Positions 42,248 to 50,251 of a stretch of DNA of 64,000 nucleotides are shown piece by piece; position 1 is the first letter of the stretch, and the number at the start of each line of letters is the position of its first letter. The notes below the pieces were generated by a model. The model was given only the letters and a program-made list of their open reading frames with translations, did no database searches and was not told the DNA's origin. The stretch comes from JAOBAU01 sp034667465. Its GTDB lineage: Bacteria > Acidobacteriota > Thermoanaerobaculia > Gp7-AA8. A program made the translations under genes and the position numbers. The stretch is from positions 62,001-126,000 of the forward strand of contig JAXDJV010000027.1 of assembly GCA_034667465.1 (NCBI GenBank), in the 5' to 3' direction.

Positions 42248-43074
42248 TCGCCGACGCCGCGCTGGCGCGGAGAGTGGAGTCGCTCCAGGCCGCGGTGCAC
42301 GGCGAAGTCGTCGTGGCAATGCAGCGGATGCGGCCGGAGATCGGCGCGACGATGCTCGTATCCGGCGACGGAAACGCGGCGTTCACCGGCGCCGGCTCGC
42401 CGCTCACCCAGGCAATCGGACTCGCGCTTTCCGCGCCGATCGATGACGACGAGCTGTCGGCGATCGAAGAGCTCTACTTCTCGCGCGGCGCCGATTCGAT
42501 CGTGCACGTGACGCCGTGGAGCGATCCGTCGCTCGCCGCAAAACTCGCGGAGCGCGGCTACGCGATTCACGAATTCGAGAACGTCTTCGTGCGTCCCACC
42601 CGTCATCCCGAGCGTAGCGAGGGATCCGGGCGGGCGGCGCGGCCAGAGGTAGAAGTCGTGCAAATCACAGAGGATGAGATCCCAACCTGGGCGCGAATCG
42701 CAGCGGAAGCGTTCGCCACGGAAGGGACGAGCGCCGACACCCTCACCGACATCATGACGCCCTTCGGCTAGGCCGAACACGCGCGCAACTACATCGCATA
42801 CCTCGACGGTGAGCCAGCCGGATCCGCAAGCGCATTCGCACTTCCGGGACGCGGACTGGTCGGACTCTTCGGCGCCGGCACGCGCGAACGTTTTCGAAAT
42901 CGCGGCGTGCAGGCCGCGCTGCTCGAACGCCGTCTCGCCGACGCCGCAGAAAGCGGCTGCGACCTCGCAATGGTGACGACACTTCCCGGCAGCGGCTCGC
43001 ATCGCAACGTCGCACGCAGCGGAGTCGAGCTCATCTATACAAAAGTCTCGATGCGTCGAGCGTTCCGGCCGTAA
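42244..43074 (+). pseudogene. GNAT acetyltransferase interrupted by one amber codon
   Basis: One continuous frame from GTG 42244 to TAA 43072-43074, broken by TAG at 42769-42771. Before it: MIADAALARRVESLQAAVHG through residue 175. After it: AEHARNYIAYLDGEPAGSAS, then GAGTRERFRNRGVQAALLER, the acetyl-CoA-binding block of GNAT proteins. No frameshift is needed, only one codon change. A half REP element is inserted in frame at 42602-42630 (RHPERSEGSG). The first 175 residues alone would lack the cofactor site. It could be a recent pseudogene or a sequencing error. Confidence 0.75.
42602..42630. repeat. REP-like half element inside the GNAT gene
   Basis: One arm only, GTCATCCCGAGCG to GGATCCGGG, matching the left arm of the 15492 element at most positions. 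It translates in frame as RHPERSEGSG within the GNAT protein. No matching right arm was found. Confidence 0.8.
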
Positions 43075-43083
43075 ACTCACAGC

Positions 43084-43596
43084 ATGCTGAAGCGTATCGT
43101 TCCAGCACTCGGCGTCATCCTCCTCTCCGCCTGCGCGACCGCGCATCACGGGCCGATGCAGCGGATCACTGTCGACAGCGAGCCGAAAGGGGCGCTGATC
43201 GAGCTCGCGAACTGCGGCGTCATGGCCACCGATTACGACAAGACGCCGGCGACGGTGTGGGTGAGCCGGCGCTCCACGCAGTGCACGCTCACCGTGTCGA
43301 AGCTCGGTTATCGGCCGGTCACCATGAAGCTCTCGCGTCACGTCGCGCCGGAGTTCGTCGGCAACGTCGCCGCCACCGTCGATCTCTGCGCCGACGACTT
43401 GAACTGCAATTCGCTCGGCGATCTGCTCTTCGTCAGCGCCATCGGCGCGGTGTTTACCGGCGCGGGCATGGCCACCGACGCGGCGAGCGGCGCGATGTTC
43501 GAGCTGTCGCCGTCTTACGTCGACGTCGCGCTCTGTCCGGCCGACGAGCAGTGCGACGGTCCCGACCAGATCTCCGAAAGCCGGTCCCGTCCTTGA
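43084..43596 (+). CDS. Lipoprotein with PEGA-like domain
   Basis: 170 residues. Lipoprotein signal with lipobox LLSAC (Cys ~17). Residues 28-85 (ITVDSEPKGALIELANCGVM ... CTLTVSKLGYRPVTMKL) look like a PEGA-type beta domain. A hydrophobic stretch at residues 110-135 may be membrane-associated. Function unknown. Ends 36 nt before the Met-rich leader ORF; its stop overlaps the TTGACA of that leader's promoter. Confidence 0.7.
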   Translation: MLKRIVPALGVILLSACATAHHGPMQRITVDSEPKGALIELANCGVMATDYDKTPATVWVSRRSTQCTLTVSKLGYRPVTMKLSRHVAPEFVGNVAATVDLCADDLNCNSLGDLLFVSAIGAVFTGAGMATDAASGAMFELSPSYVDVALCPADEQCDGPDQISESRSRP

Positions 43597-43621
43597 CAGC
43601 CGCGCGGCGCGCGCGTAAGGT
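43593..43621 (+). promoter_or_regulatory. Predicted promoter of the leader-metB-hom operon
   Basis: Perfect TTGACA at 43593-43598, 17-nt spacer, TAAGGT at 43616-43621. The predicted start of transcription is about 5 nt before the leader ORF's ATG at 43633. Confidence 0.6.
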
Positions 43622-43632
43622 TCCGCCCCAAC

Positions 43633-43716
43633 ATGCACCGCAGCATCATCATGAGCAGCAATGCGCCGGCCGGTTTCACGGGCCGAATGATGATGCGTCG
43701 CCCGGGCGTGGACTGA
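43633..43716 (+). CDS. Candidate 27-residue Met-rich leader peptide
   Basis: ATG 43633 to TGA 43714-43716. Translation: MHRSIIMSSNAPAGFTGRMM followed by MRRPGVD, with five Met codons including ATG-ATG-ATG at 43687-43695. It begins just after a TTGACA promoter and ends in the loop of a hairpin followed by seven T's. The downstream genes make homoserine and sulfur amino acids. Position, length and the Met run fit a ribosome-mediated attenuator sensing charged tRNA-Met or translation of Met. Not a known family to me; inference only. Confidence 0.5.
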   Translation: MHRSIIMSSNAPAGFTGRMMMRRPGVD

Positions 43717-43731
43717 CCGCGTAGTTTTTTT
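43707..43731 (+). terminator. Weak hairpin plus T7 after the Met-rich leader
   Basis: CGTGG (43707-43711), loop ACTGA containing the leader's TGA, CCGCG (43717-43721), then TAG and T7 (43725-43731). Upstream alternative stems overlap it: CGGCC/GGCCG (43667-43671/43681-43685) and CGGGC/GCCCG (43679-43683/43700-43704), the latter holding the ATG-ATG-ATG run in its loop. Confidence 0.45.
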
Positions 43732-43818
43732 CGCGCGCGTCATTCCGGTCTGCGACCCGGGTCCTCCGCGTTTCTCTCATCACCACGATGAACGCGGCGC
43801 TCAGGAGGCGCTACAAGC

Positions 43819-44940
43819 ATGTCCTACCGATTCGAAACTCTCGCCATTCACGCCGGTCACAATTACGACGATCCGACCGGGGCCGTCACCACGCCGGTCT
43901 ATCAATCCTCGACCTTTCGCCAGCAGGAGCCGGGCGTCACGAGCGGCTTCGGCTACGCGCGCACCGATCATCCGACGCGGCGCGCGCTCGAAGAGAATCT
44001 CGCGGCACTCGAAGGCGCGCGATACGGGCTCGCGTTTGCCAGCGGCATGGCCGCCATTCACAACGTGCTGTCGATTCTCCGCAGCGGCGATCACGTCGTC
44101 TCGACGCAGGATCTCTACGGCGGAGCGTGGCGCATCTTCACGAAGTACTTCGCGAAATTCGGGATCGACTTCACGTTCGTCGACGCCGGCGATGCGAACG
44201 CGGCAGGGGAGGCTTTGCGTCCCGAAACGAAACTGCTGTGGCTCGAAACGCCGTCGAATCCGCTGCTGAAACTGACCGACATCGCTGCCTGCGCGGCGAT
44301 CGCGAAAGCGCGCGGCGTCATCACGGTCGTCGACAACACCTTCGCCACACCGGTGCTGCAACAGCCGCTCGCGCTCGGCGCCGACATCGTCGTCCACTCA
44401 ACGACGAAGTTCATCAACGGACATTCCGATGCACTCGGCGGCGCGGTGATCACGGACGACGAGGCGCTGTTCGCGGAGCTGAAGTTCTTTCAGAACGCGG
44501 TCGGCGCCGTTCCCGGTCCACAGGATTGCTTCCTCATTCAGCGCGGCATTCGCACGCTGGCGTTGCGCGTCGAGCGGCAGTCGGCGAGCGCCGAACGGAT
44601 CGTGCGATACCTCCGGCAACACGAAGCGGTCGCGCGCGTTCACTATCCCGGCTTCGGCGCGATCGCTTCGTTCGAGCTTGATGCCGACGTCGAGACGACG
44701 CGGGAGTTCACGAAGAACCTGAGGTTGTGGACGCTCGCCGAATCGCTCGGCAGCGTGAAGAGTCTCTTCTGTCATCCGCCGACGATGACGCACGCGTCGG
44801 TTGAGCCCGAGGTGCGGAGGAAGGTGGGAATCGCGGATGGACTGCTGCGACTGTCGATCGGACTCGAGCATGTCGACGATCTGATCGACGATCTCGAACA
44901 GGCGCTTTCCGCGATCACACTCCAGGAGAAGAGCGCATGA
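43819..44940 (+). CDS. Cystathionine gamma-synthase/O-acylhomoserine sulfhydrylase family PLP enzyme
   Basis: 373 residues. PLP-binding Lys197 in HSTTKFINGHSDALGG; other family blocks are TTPVYQSSTFRQQEPG, ASGMAAIHNVLSIL, DLYGGAWRIF and LRLSIGLEHVDDLIDDL. It could make cystathionine or homocysteine from an O-acylhomoserine, or be a gamma-lyase. Between VHYPG and GAIASFEL about 18-20 residues normally present (the SHPxHxIA region) are missing. Start ATG 43819 has AGGAGGC upstream. It overlaps hom by 4 nt. Confidence 0.85.
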   Translation: MSYRFETLAIHAGHNYDDPTGAVTTPVYQSSTFRQQEPGVTSGFGYARTDHPTRRALEENLAALEGARYGLAFASGMAAIHNVLSILRSGDHVVSTQDLYGGAWRIFTKYFAKFGIDFTFVDAGDANAAGEALRPETKLLWLETPSNPLLKLTDIAACAAIAKARGVITVVDNTFATPVLQQPLALGADIVVHSTTKFINGHSDALGGAVITDDEALFAELKFFQNAVGAVPGPQDCFLIQRGIRTLALRVERQSASAERIVRYLRQHEAVARVHYPGFGAIASFELDADVETTREFTKNLRLWTLAESLGSVKSLFCHPPTMTHASVEPEVRRKVGIADGLLRLSIGLEHVDDLIDDLEQALSAITLQEKSA

Positions 44941-45908
44941 GCGCGCGCAGTATTCGCATCGGTCTCCTCGGCTGCGGCGTCGTCGGCTCCGGCTTCGTGG
45001 AACTGCTCGCGCACGAACGCTCACGTATCACTTCACGTTTTGGCGTCACGCTGAACCTCGGCCAAATTCTCGTTCGCGACGGCGAGAAGACGCGTCCGCA
45101 CGTGGCGCGCACGACGTTCACGACAAACGCGCTCGACGTGCTCGACGGTGACTGCGACGTCATCGTCGAGCTCGTCGGTGGAGTCGATTGCGCCGGCGCG
45201 TACGTGCGGCGTGCACTGCGAAACGGACACAACGTCGTCACCGCGAACAAAGCGCTGCTGGCCACGACCGGCCGCGAGCTGTTCGACGATGCCGATCGTC
45301 GCGGCGTCGCGCTCGGATTCGAAGCGAGCGTTTGCGGCGGGATTCCGATCGTCCAGGCGCTGACGCGCGGACTGGCCGGCGATTCGGTGACGTCGATTCG
45401 CGGCATCCTCAACGGCACATCGAACTACGTCGTGTCGCGCATGGAAGACGGGATGACATTCGACGACGCGCTGCGGCTCGCGCAGGAACGCGGGTTCGCC
45501 GAGGCTGAACCGTCGCTCGACATCGACGGGATCGACGCCGAACAGAAGCTGCGCATCCTCGCATCGCTGGCGTTCGACGAGCCGATCGTCAGCGCCGCGG
45601 TGCGTGGCATTCGCGGCGTCTCGCGCGCAGCGATCGAGGAAGCGCGTGCCGATGGTTGCGTGATTCGTCACGTCGCCACGGCCACGCGCGTTCCGGCTGG
45701 CGTCGCGTTGCGCATCGAACCGCAGCGATTGAGCGCGGACGATCCGCTGGCGCGCGTACGCGACGAGCACAACGCGATCGTCGTGAACGCGCGCGCCACC
45801 GGCGAGTTGCTGTTCTTCGGCAAAGGGGCGGGCTCGATGCCGACTGCGGCTGCGGTCCTGTCCGACGTCATCCAGATTGCCAGGAGCTCAGGGAGGGCGG
45901 GCTTTTAG
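44937..45908 (+). CDS. hom: Homoserine dehydrogenase, lacking the C-terminal ACT domain
   Basis: 323 residues. Reduces aspartate semialdehyde to homoserine. NAD(P)-binding GLLGCGVVGSGFVELL at the N-terminus, VVTANKALLA near residue 100, ILNGTSNYVVSRMEDGMTFD near residue 165, AEAEPSLDIDGIDAEQKLRI, and FGKGAGSMPTAAAVLSDVI at the end. Most bacterial Hom proteins have ~100 more residues with an ACT regulatory domain; here the TAG lies in a terminator loop straight after the catalytic part. Feedback control through ACT is therefore absent. Confidence 0.92.
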   Translation: MSARSIRIGLLGCGVVGSGFVELLAHERSRITSRFGVTLNLGQILVRDGEKTRPHVARTTFTTNALDVLDGDCDVIVELVGGVDCAGAYVRRALRNGHNVVTANKALLATTGRELFDDADRRGVALGFEASVCGGIPIVQALTRGLAGDSVTSIRGILNGTSNYVVSRMEDGMTFDDALRLAQERGFAEAEPSLDIDGIDAEQKLRILASLAFDEPIVSAAVRGIRGVSRAAIEEARADGCVIRHVATATRVPAGVALRIEPQRLSADDPLARVRDEHNAIVVNARATGELLFFGKGAGSMPTAAAVLSDVIQIARSSGRAGF

Positions 45909-45918
45909 CCCGTCCTCC
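45892..45918 (+). terminator. Strong stem-loop enclosing the hom stop codon
   Basis: GGAGGGCGGGC (45892-45902), loop TTTTA, GCCCGTCCTCC (45908-45918): 11 bp with one G-U pair. The hom TAG (45906-45908) lies at the loop edge. It ends the leader-metB-hom transcript before lptFG. Confidence 0.6.
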
Positions 45919-46025
45919 GTAGTTTCTCTGCAGGCAACTTAACATAATCTATCTTATCGGACTCTGAGGAAATCAGTTTCCGCTCTCGAATCGATGGCTC
46001 CAAAGCCGCTTACAATCCAGCCCGA

Positions 46026-48452
46026 ATGAAGATCCTGACCCGCTACATCTTCAAAGAGATGGTCGGTCCGACACTCCTCGGCTTCAGCTTCTACACGTTC
46101 ATCGTCCTGATGAACCGCCTCTTCCTCCTTGCCGGGATGATCATCCGCCGCTCGCTTCCGGCTGAGACCGTCGGCAAACTGCTGCTCCTTTCGATCCCGT
46201 ACATCGTCGTCCTGACGGTTCCGATGTCGATCCTCTTCGGCGTGCTCATCGCCGTGGGCCGTCTTTCCGCCGACTCCGAGATCATCGCCATGCGCGCGCT
46301 CGGCATCTCCATGCGGACGATCTACCGTCCGGTCTTCGTCTTCACGTTTCTCGTCTTTCTGATCGCGCTTTACCTGATCAACGTCGTCATGCCGCGCGGC
46401 AGCGCGCAGCTCGAAGACCTGCAGAACGATCTGCTCACGTCATCGGTCGACAAAGAGATCAAGCCGCGTGTCTTCTACGACAACTACGAAGACGTGATGA
46501 TCTACGTGAACGACGTCGATCCGCGCACCGGCCGCTGGAACGGTGTCTTCCTCGCCGACAACCGCACATCCGCCGACGAGCAGGACACCAGCCCGCAGGC
46601 CGCGGCGGATGCAGCGGCGGCGCAACGCGCCAGCGACGAGCAGCATGGCGTCTTCGGCAGCGGCCGCGGCGGGACGCGAATCGTCGTCGCTGAAAGCGGA
46701 TTCGTCTCGAGCATTCAGCCGGCTCAGCAGATCTGGCTGAACCTCAACAAGACGACGACACACGTCTGGGATCCGCGCAAACCGGATCACTACGACCTCA
46801 ACAGCAACAACGCCGAGCGCATCCTCTTGTCCGATCGCGGCACGCTCGAAGCGCGTCGCGTCGCGCGCTCGTTTCGTTCGATGACTCTGCCCGAGCTCCG
46901 CGAGCAGGTTCGGCAGCTTCGCTATACGCCCGACCGCGAAAGCTATCGAATGGCGAAGGTCGAGATCCACAAGAAGTTCTCTCTTCCGTTCGCCTGCCTC
47001 GTCTTCGGCGTTCTCGGTTTACCGCTCGGCATCTCCAATCGCCGCGGCGGCAAAAGCTCAGGATTCACTTTAAGTCTGGCGATCATCATGGGCTACTGGG
47101 TGATGATCACGAACGGCGAACAGCTCGCCGTCAACGGCACGATCGGACCGGCCGTCGGCATGTGGGCGCCGAACATCATCTTCCTCGCCTTCGGCATCTG
47201 GCTGTTGCTGCGCGCGAACCAGGACACCGGCGCGTCGCGAAGCGACATCGGCTTCTTCGCGCGAATCGTTCGCGCGATCCGCCGCGAGAAAGCGACGCCG
47301 TCCGCAACGTCGAACGTCGCCGTCAGCGAATCGCAGTCGATCCTCAGCCGGCTCGACATCACCTTCCCGAACATCCTCGATCGCTACGTGCTGCGCGAGT
47401 TCCTGAAGATGCTCTTCATGATCGTCATCTCGACCGCCGTACTGATCACGATCGTCGACTACACGCAGATCTCGGCCGACGTGCGCGAGAACCACATCGC
47501 CTTCCACACCGTCTTCGCCTACTACCGCTTCATGTTCTTCCAGATCGTTTCGTGGACGCTGCCGATCTCGGTGCTCGTCGCGACGCTCGTGACGTTCGGC
47601 ATCTTCTCGAAGAACAACGAAGTGACGGCGTTCAAGTCAGGCGGCGTGTCGCTCTATCGCGTTGCGCTGCCGGTCGTCGCGGTGGCGATCGTGATCGGTG
47701 GCCTTTCGTATCTGCTCGCCGAGTTCGTCCTGCCGTATTCGAATCAGCGGATGGATCAGCTGCGCAACAAAATCAAAGGGAAGAAGACGGTCGCCACGGC
47801 CAGCCAGCAGAAGCTCTGGTTCTCCGGCAAAGGCCGCTACATCATCAACTTTCTTTCCTACGATCGAAACACGAAGGAGCTCGGACAGGTCCAGGTTTTC
47901 GAGCTTCACCCGACGGTCTTCCGCCTCACCCGCCGCGTTTACGCGCAGCGCGCGAAGTGGGACGGCACCGGCTGGGTTTTCGAGCACGGCTGGATTCGCT
48001 CGTTCTCCGACGACGGCCGCACGGCGACCTACACACCGATCGCGGCGCCGGTGCGGCTCTTCTACGCGGAGCGACCTGAAGACTTCGAAACGGAAGTGAA
48101 GACGCCGGAGCAGATGACCTACGGCCAGCTGCGGAGATACATCGACACGGTGAAGAAGTCGGGCTACGCCGCCGATGCGCTGACCGTGCGGCTCTACATG
48201 AAAACGTCGTGGCCGTTCCTGAGCGTCGTCATGGCGCTCATCGCACTCCCGTTCGCCTTCCGCGTCGGGAAACGCGGCGCACTTTACGGAGTCGGCATCG
48301 GACTCGTTCTCGGCATCGCCTACTGGATGATCTTCGCGACCTGTACGAAGCTCGGCGAGGTCGGCAACCTGCCGGCGCTGTTGTCGGCGTGGGCGGCCAA
48401 CATCCTCTTCGCAATCGCCGCGGTCTACATGTTCCTGCACGTCGAGACGTAG
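46026..48452 (+). CDS. LptF-LptG fused LPS export permease
   Basis: 808 residues, twice the usual size. Residues 1-420 are a full LptF/YjgP-type unit: MKILTRYIFKEMVGPTLLGF, three N-terminal membrane helices, a periplasmic domain (residues 135-310) and three more helices. From about 440 (FPNILDRYVLREFLKMLFMI) the same architecture repeats with LptG-like features, NNEVTAFKSGGVSLYRVALP and a second periplasmic region (residues 585-695). Both LptB partners of the Lpt inner-membrane complex thus seem to be one polypeptide. A possible -10 box (TACAAT, 46011-46016) precedes the ATG by 9 nt. Confidence 0.9.
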   Translation: MKILTRYIFKEMVGPTLLGFSFYTFIVLMNRLFLLAGMIIRRSLPAETVGKLLLLSIPYIVVLTVPMSILFGVLIAVGRLSADSEIIAMRALGISMRTIYRPVFVFTFLVFLIALYLINVVMPRGSAQLEDLQNDLLTSSVDKEIKPRVFYDNYEDVMIYVNDVDPRTGRWNGVFLADNRTSADEQDTSPQAAADAAAAQRASDEQHGVFGSGRGGTRIVVAESGFVSSIQPAQQIWLNLNKTTTHVWDPRKPDHYDLNSNNAERILLSDRGTLEARRVARSFRSMTLPELREQVRQLRYTPDRESYRMAKVEIHKKFSLPFACLVFGVLGLPLGISNRRGGKSSGFTLSLAIIMGYWVMITNGEQLAVNGTIGPAVGMWAPNIIFLAFGIWLLLRANQDTGASRSDIGFFARIVRAIRREKATPSATSNVAVSESQSILSRLDITFPNILDRYVLREFLKMLFMIVISTAVLITIVDYTQISADVRENHIAFHTVFAYYRFMFFQIVSWTLPISVLVATLVTFGIFSKNNEVTAFKSGGVSLYRVALPVVAVAIVIGGLSYLLAEFVLPYSNQRMDQLRNKIKGKKTVATASQQKLWFSGKGRYIINFLSYDRNTKELGQVQVFELHPTVFRLTRRVYAQRAKWDGTGWVFEHGWIRSFSDDGRTATYTPIAAPVRLFYAERPEDFETEVKTPEQMTYGQLRRYIDTVKKSGYAADALTVRLYMKTSWPFLSVVMALIALPFAFRVGKRGALYGVGIGLVLGIAYWMIFATCTKLGEVGNLPALLSAWAANILFAIAAVYMFLHVET

Positions 48453-48457
48453 GAGCT

Positions 48458-48496
48458 AAAGTCAACTTCCGGGGTCTGACCCCCGAAGTTGACTTT
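48458..48496. terminator. 18-bp inverted repeat between convergent genes
   Basis: Arms 48458-48475 (AAAGTCAACTTCCGGGGT) and 48479-48496, 17/18 complementary, loop CTG. A-run at one end and T-run at the other, so it can act as an intrinsic terminator in both directions for lptFG and the minus-strand gene. Its right end overlaps the latter's stop codon. Confidence 0.75.
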
Positions 48497-49643
48497 ACGC
48501 CAGTCGCCACGCGTGGTTCGCGAGAAACCACCACATCCCTGCCGTTAACGCGAGCGCCGTCCATCGCGTCCATCCGCGCGTGCCGATGATCATGACGGCC
48601 GCTGACAGAAACAGATCCGCGAAGATGCGAAGGAAGCCGAAGTCTTCGCCCCAGATTGAATGAGGGAGCGTGGCGGCGATGGCGAGATTTGCGAGGAACG
48701 CGATTCGCCATTCGATACCGACTCGCGAACGGAGCGCGGCCGCCACCGCCGTCGCGACGATCACACCGAGGAAGACGCATTCCGCGAAGTAGATGCGCTG
48801 CAGGTGATCGTGGCGCGGAAGTGCGGCGGCGAAAAATCTCACATACTCGCTGAACGGACGCGCGGTTGCGGGGACGCCGGCACGCAGCGGAAGAACTCCC
48901 CACTGCGCGGCGAGGATCAATTGCCACGCGGCATACACGCCGATCGGGAGTGCGAAGGTGATCGGCGCAATCCGTGTACGCCTGATGACGTACGCAATCG
49001 CCAGTGCGATCGCGATCGTCAGCGCGGTCTCGCGCGTGAGCACCGCGTACGTCAGGAGAACGCCGCTCAACATAAATCGCCGCGCGTTGAACGCGCAGAA
49101 CGCGGCGAGCGCGAACGCGACCATCACGATCTCGGCAGTGTCGCGCGACATCGACAACAGAAATCCTGGATACAGCGCGAACAGCAGGCCGTTGATGGCG
49201 TGATGTCCGAACTGTCCCGCGATCATTGCGCCGGTCGCGGCGATGGCGAGCACTGCGAGCACGTTCAGCCCGAGCATCACCGCAGGGATCGCCCGCACAA
49301 AACCTAACGACGCGATTCGGATCAGCAGCGGATAGCCGACGCGCTGTTGTCGATACGACGGATTGTCGATCGTGATTCCGTGCGCGGTCGCTTCGCGCGT
49401 GAACGGATTCAGGGCGAGCCGATAGAAGATCACGCCGTCGTAACCGCCGCTTCCCGGCATCACGGTCAAACCGGGCGGCACTTTCGATGCGTCGACGCCG
49501 CTGCCGCTCGCGATTACGAATCGCGAGACGTCGTTGCCGCGAGTTCGCAGCGATGCGACGACGAACGGCAGATAGAGAATTGCGGCGATCAGCGCGACGA
49601 CGAACGGCGAATCGAGCGCGGCGCGAACGCGCGTCAGAACCAC
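48495..49643 (-). CDS. Polytopic membrane protein, GT-C glycosyltransferase-like
   Basis: About 382 residues. GTG 49643 is chosen because the frame upstream reads only the shadow of the preceding gene; it overlaps that gene by 10 nt. Ten or so hydrophobic helices. The first lumenal loop has GYDGVIFYRLALNPF and SYRQQRVGYPLLIRIASLG, a pattern like uncharacterised GT-C-fold cell-surface glycopolymer proteins. A second loop region has LRAGVPATARPFSEYVRF. Lipid-linked sugar transfer is a guess from the topology. Weak Shine-Dalgarno. Confidence 0.65.
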   Translation of the reverse strand: MVLTRVRAALDSPFVVALIAAILYLPFVVASLRTRGNDVSRFVIASGSGVDASKVPPGLTVMPGSGGYDGVIFYRLALNPFTREATAHGITIDNPSYRQQRVGYPLLIRIASLGFVRAIPAVMLGLNVLAVLAIAATGAMIAGQFGHHAINGLLFALYPGFLLSMSRDTAEIVMVAFALAAFCAFNARRFMLSGVLLTYAVLTRETALTIAIALAIAYVIRRTRIAPITFALPIGVYAAWQLILAAQWGVLPLRAGVPATARPFSEYVRFFAAALPRHDHLQRIYFAECVFLGVIVATAVAAALRSRVGIEWRIAFLANLAIAATLPHSIWGEDFGFLRIFADLFLSAAVMIIGTRGWTRWTALALTAGMWWFLANHAWRLA

Positions 49644-50188
49644 TCGGTCTTCGGCTTGCCGGCCATCGGCGGGCGCGAGGCGTTGATCGTCATCAGCTTG
49701 AATCCGCTCGTCTGCGCCACGCCGTCGAGCGCGCCGAGCGAAAGCGTGTTGCGACCTTTCTCGAGCACGAGATCGATCGTGCAGGCGCCGGTGCCGCACT
49801 CCGCGTGCTGCACGTCCGAGAGGACGCCCTTCGCATTCGCGACCGCGAACGTCAACGCTACCGGTCCGGTCGCCACGGAGACCTTGATCGTCAGCGTCAC
49901 GTGACACGTACCGTTCTCGCAGCGGTTCACTTCACCAGCCGACGCCGACAACATCACGCCGTTGTTGCGCGGGATGACATCGACGAGAAGGTTGGCGAGC
50001 ACGCGCGCATCGACTTCCGCGCCGAGTGACTTGATCGTAAACGCGCGCTTCACCGGCGCCGGACGCGGCGCTTCGACGCGCACCGAAACATCGGGCGCGG
50101 TCGTCGTCGACTCACGCGCCGGTGGCGCGGCGGCAACGGCGATCGACGCCACGAGTGCGGCGACCGGGATCAGCAACCCGAAACGCAT
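49634..50188 (-). CDS. Secreted protein of unknown function
   Basis: 184 residues. Signal peptide (RFGLLIPVAALVASIAVAAA), Pro/Thr-rich linker, then a beta-rich domain with two Cys pairs (NRCENGTCHVTLTIKV and AECGTGACTIDLVLEKGRNT), likely disulfides in the periplasm. Overlaps the downstream GT-C-like gene, suggesting a joint transcript and perhaps a joint role at the cell surface. Family not recognised. Confidence 0.65.
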   Translation of the reverse strand: MRFGLLIPVAALVASIAVAAAPPARESTTTAPDVSVRVEAPRPAPVKRAFTIKSLGAEVDARVLANLLVDVIPRNNGVMLSASAGEVNRCENGTCHVTLTIKVSVATGPVALTFAVANAKGVLSDVQHAECGTGACTIDLVLEKGRNTLSLGALDGVAQTSGFKLMTINASRPPMAGKPKTEWF

Positions 50189-50251
50189 GACGAAAGGGTA
50201 GCAAAAAGAAACGTCGCCTGCCGCTCCTTCCGGCCGGGCTCGCTCGCGCCG

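Noticed and set aside
42769..42771. Amber codon in the GNAT gene as pyrrolysine recoding
   Set aside because: No downstream recoding structure or pyl genes in the window; simple mutation is more likely.
43717..43818. SAM riboswitch before the sulfur PLP enzyme
   Set aside because: No SAM-I, SAM-II or SAM/SAH core could be recognised in this stretch; the leader ORF with hairpin explains the region better.
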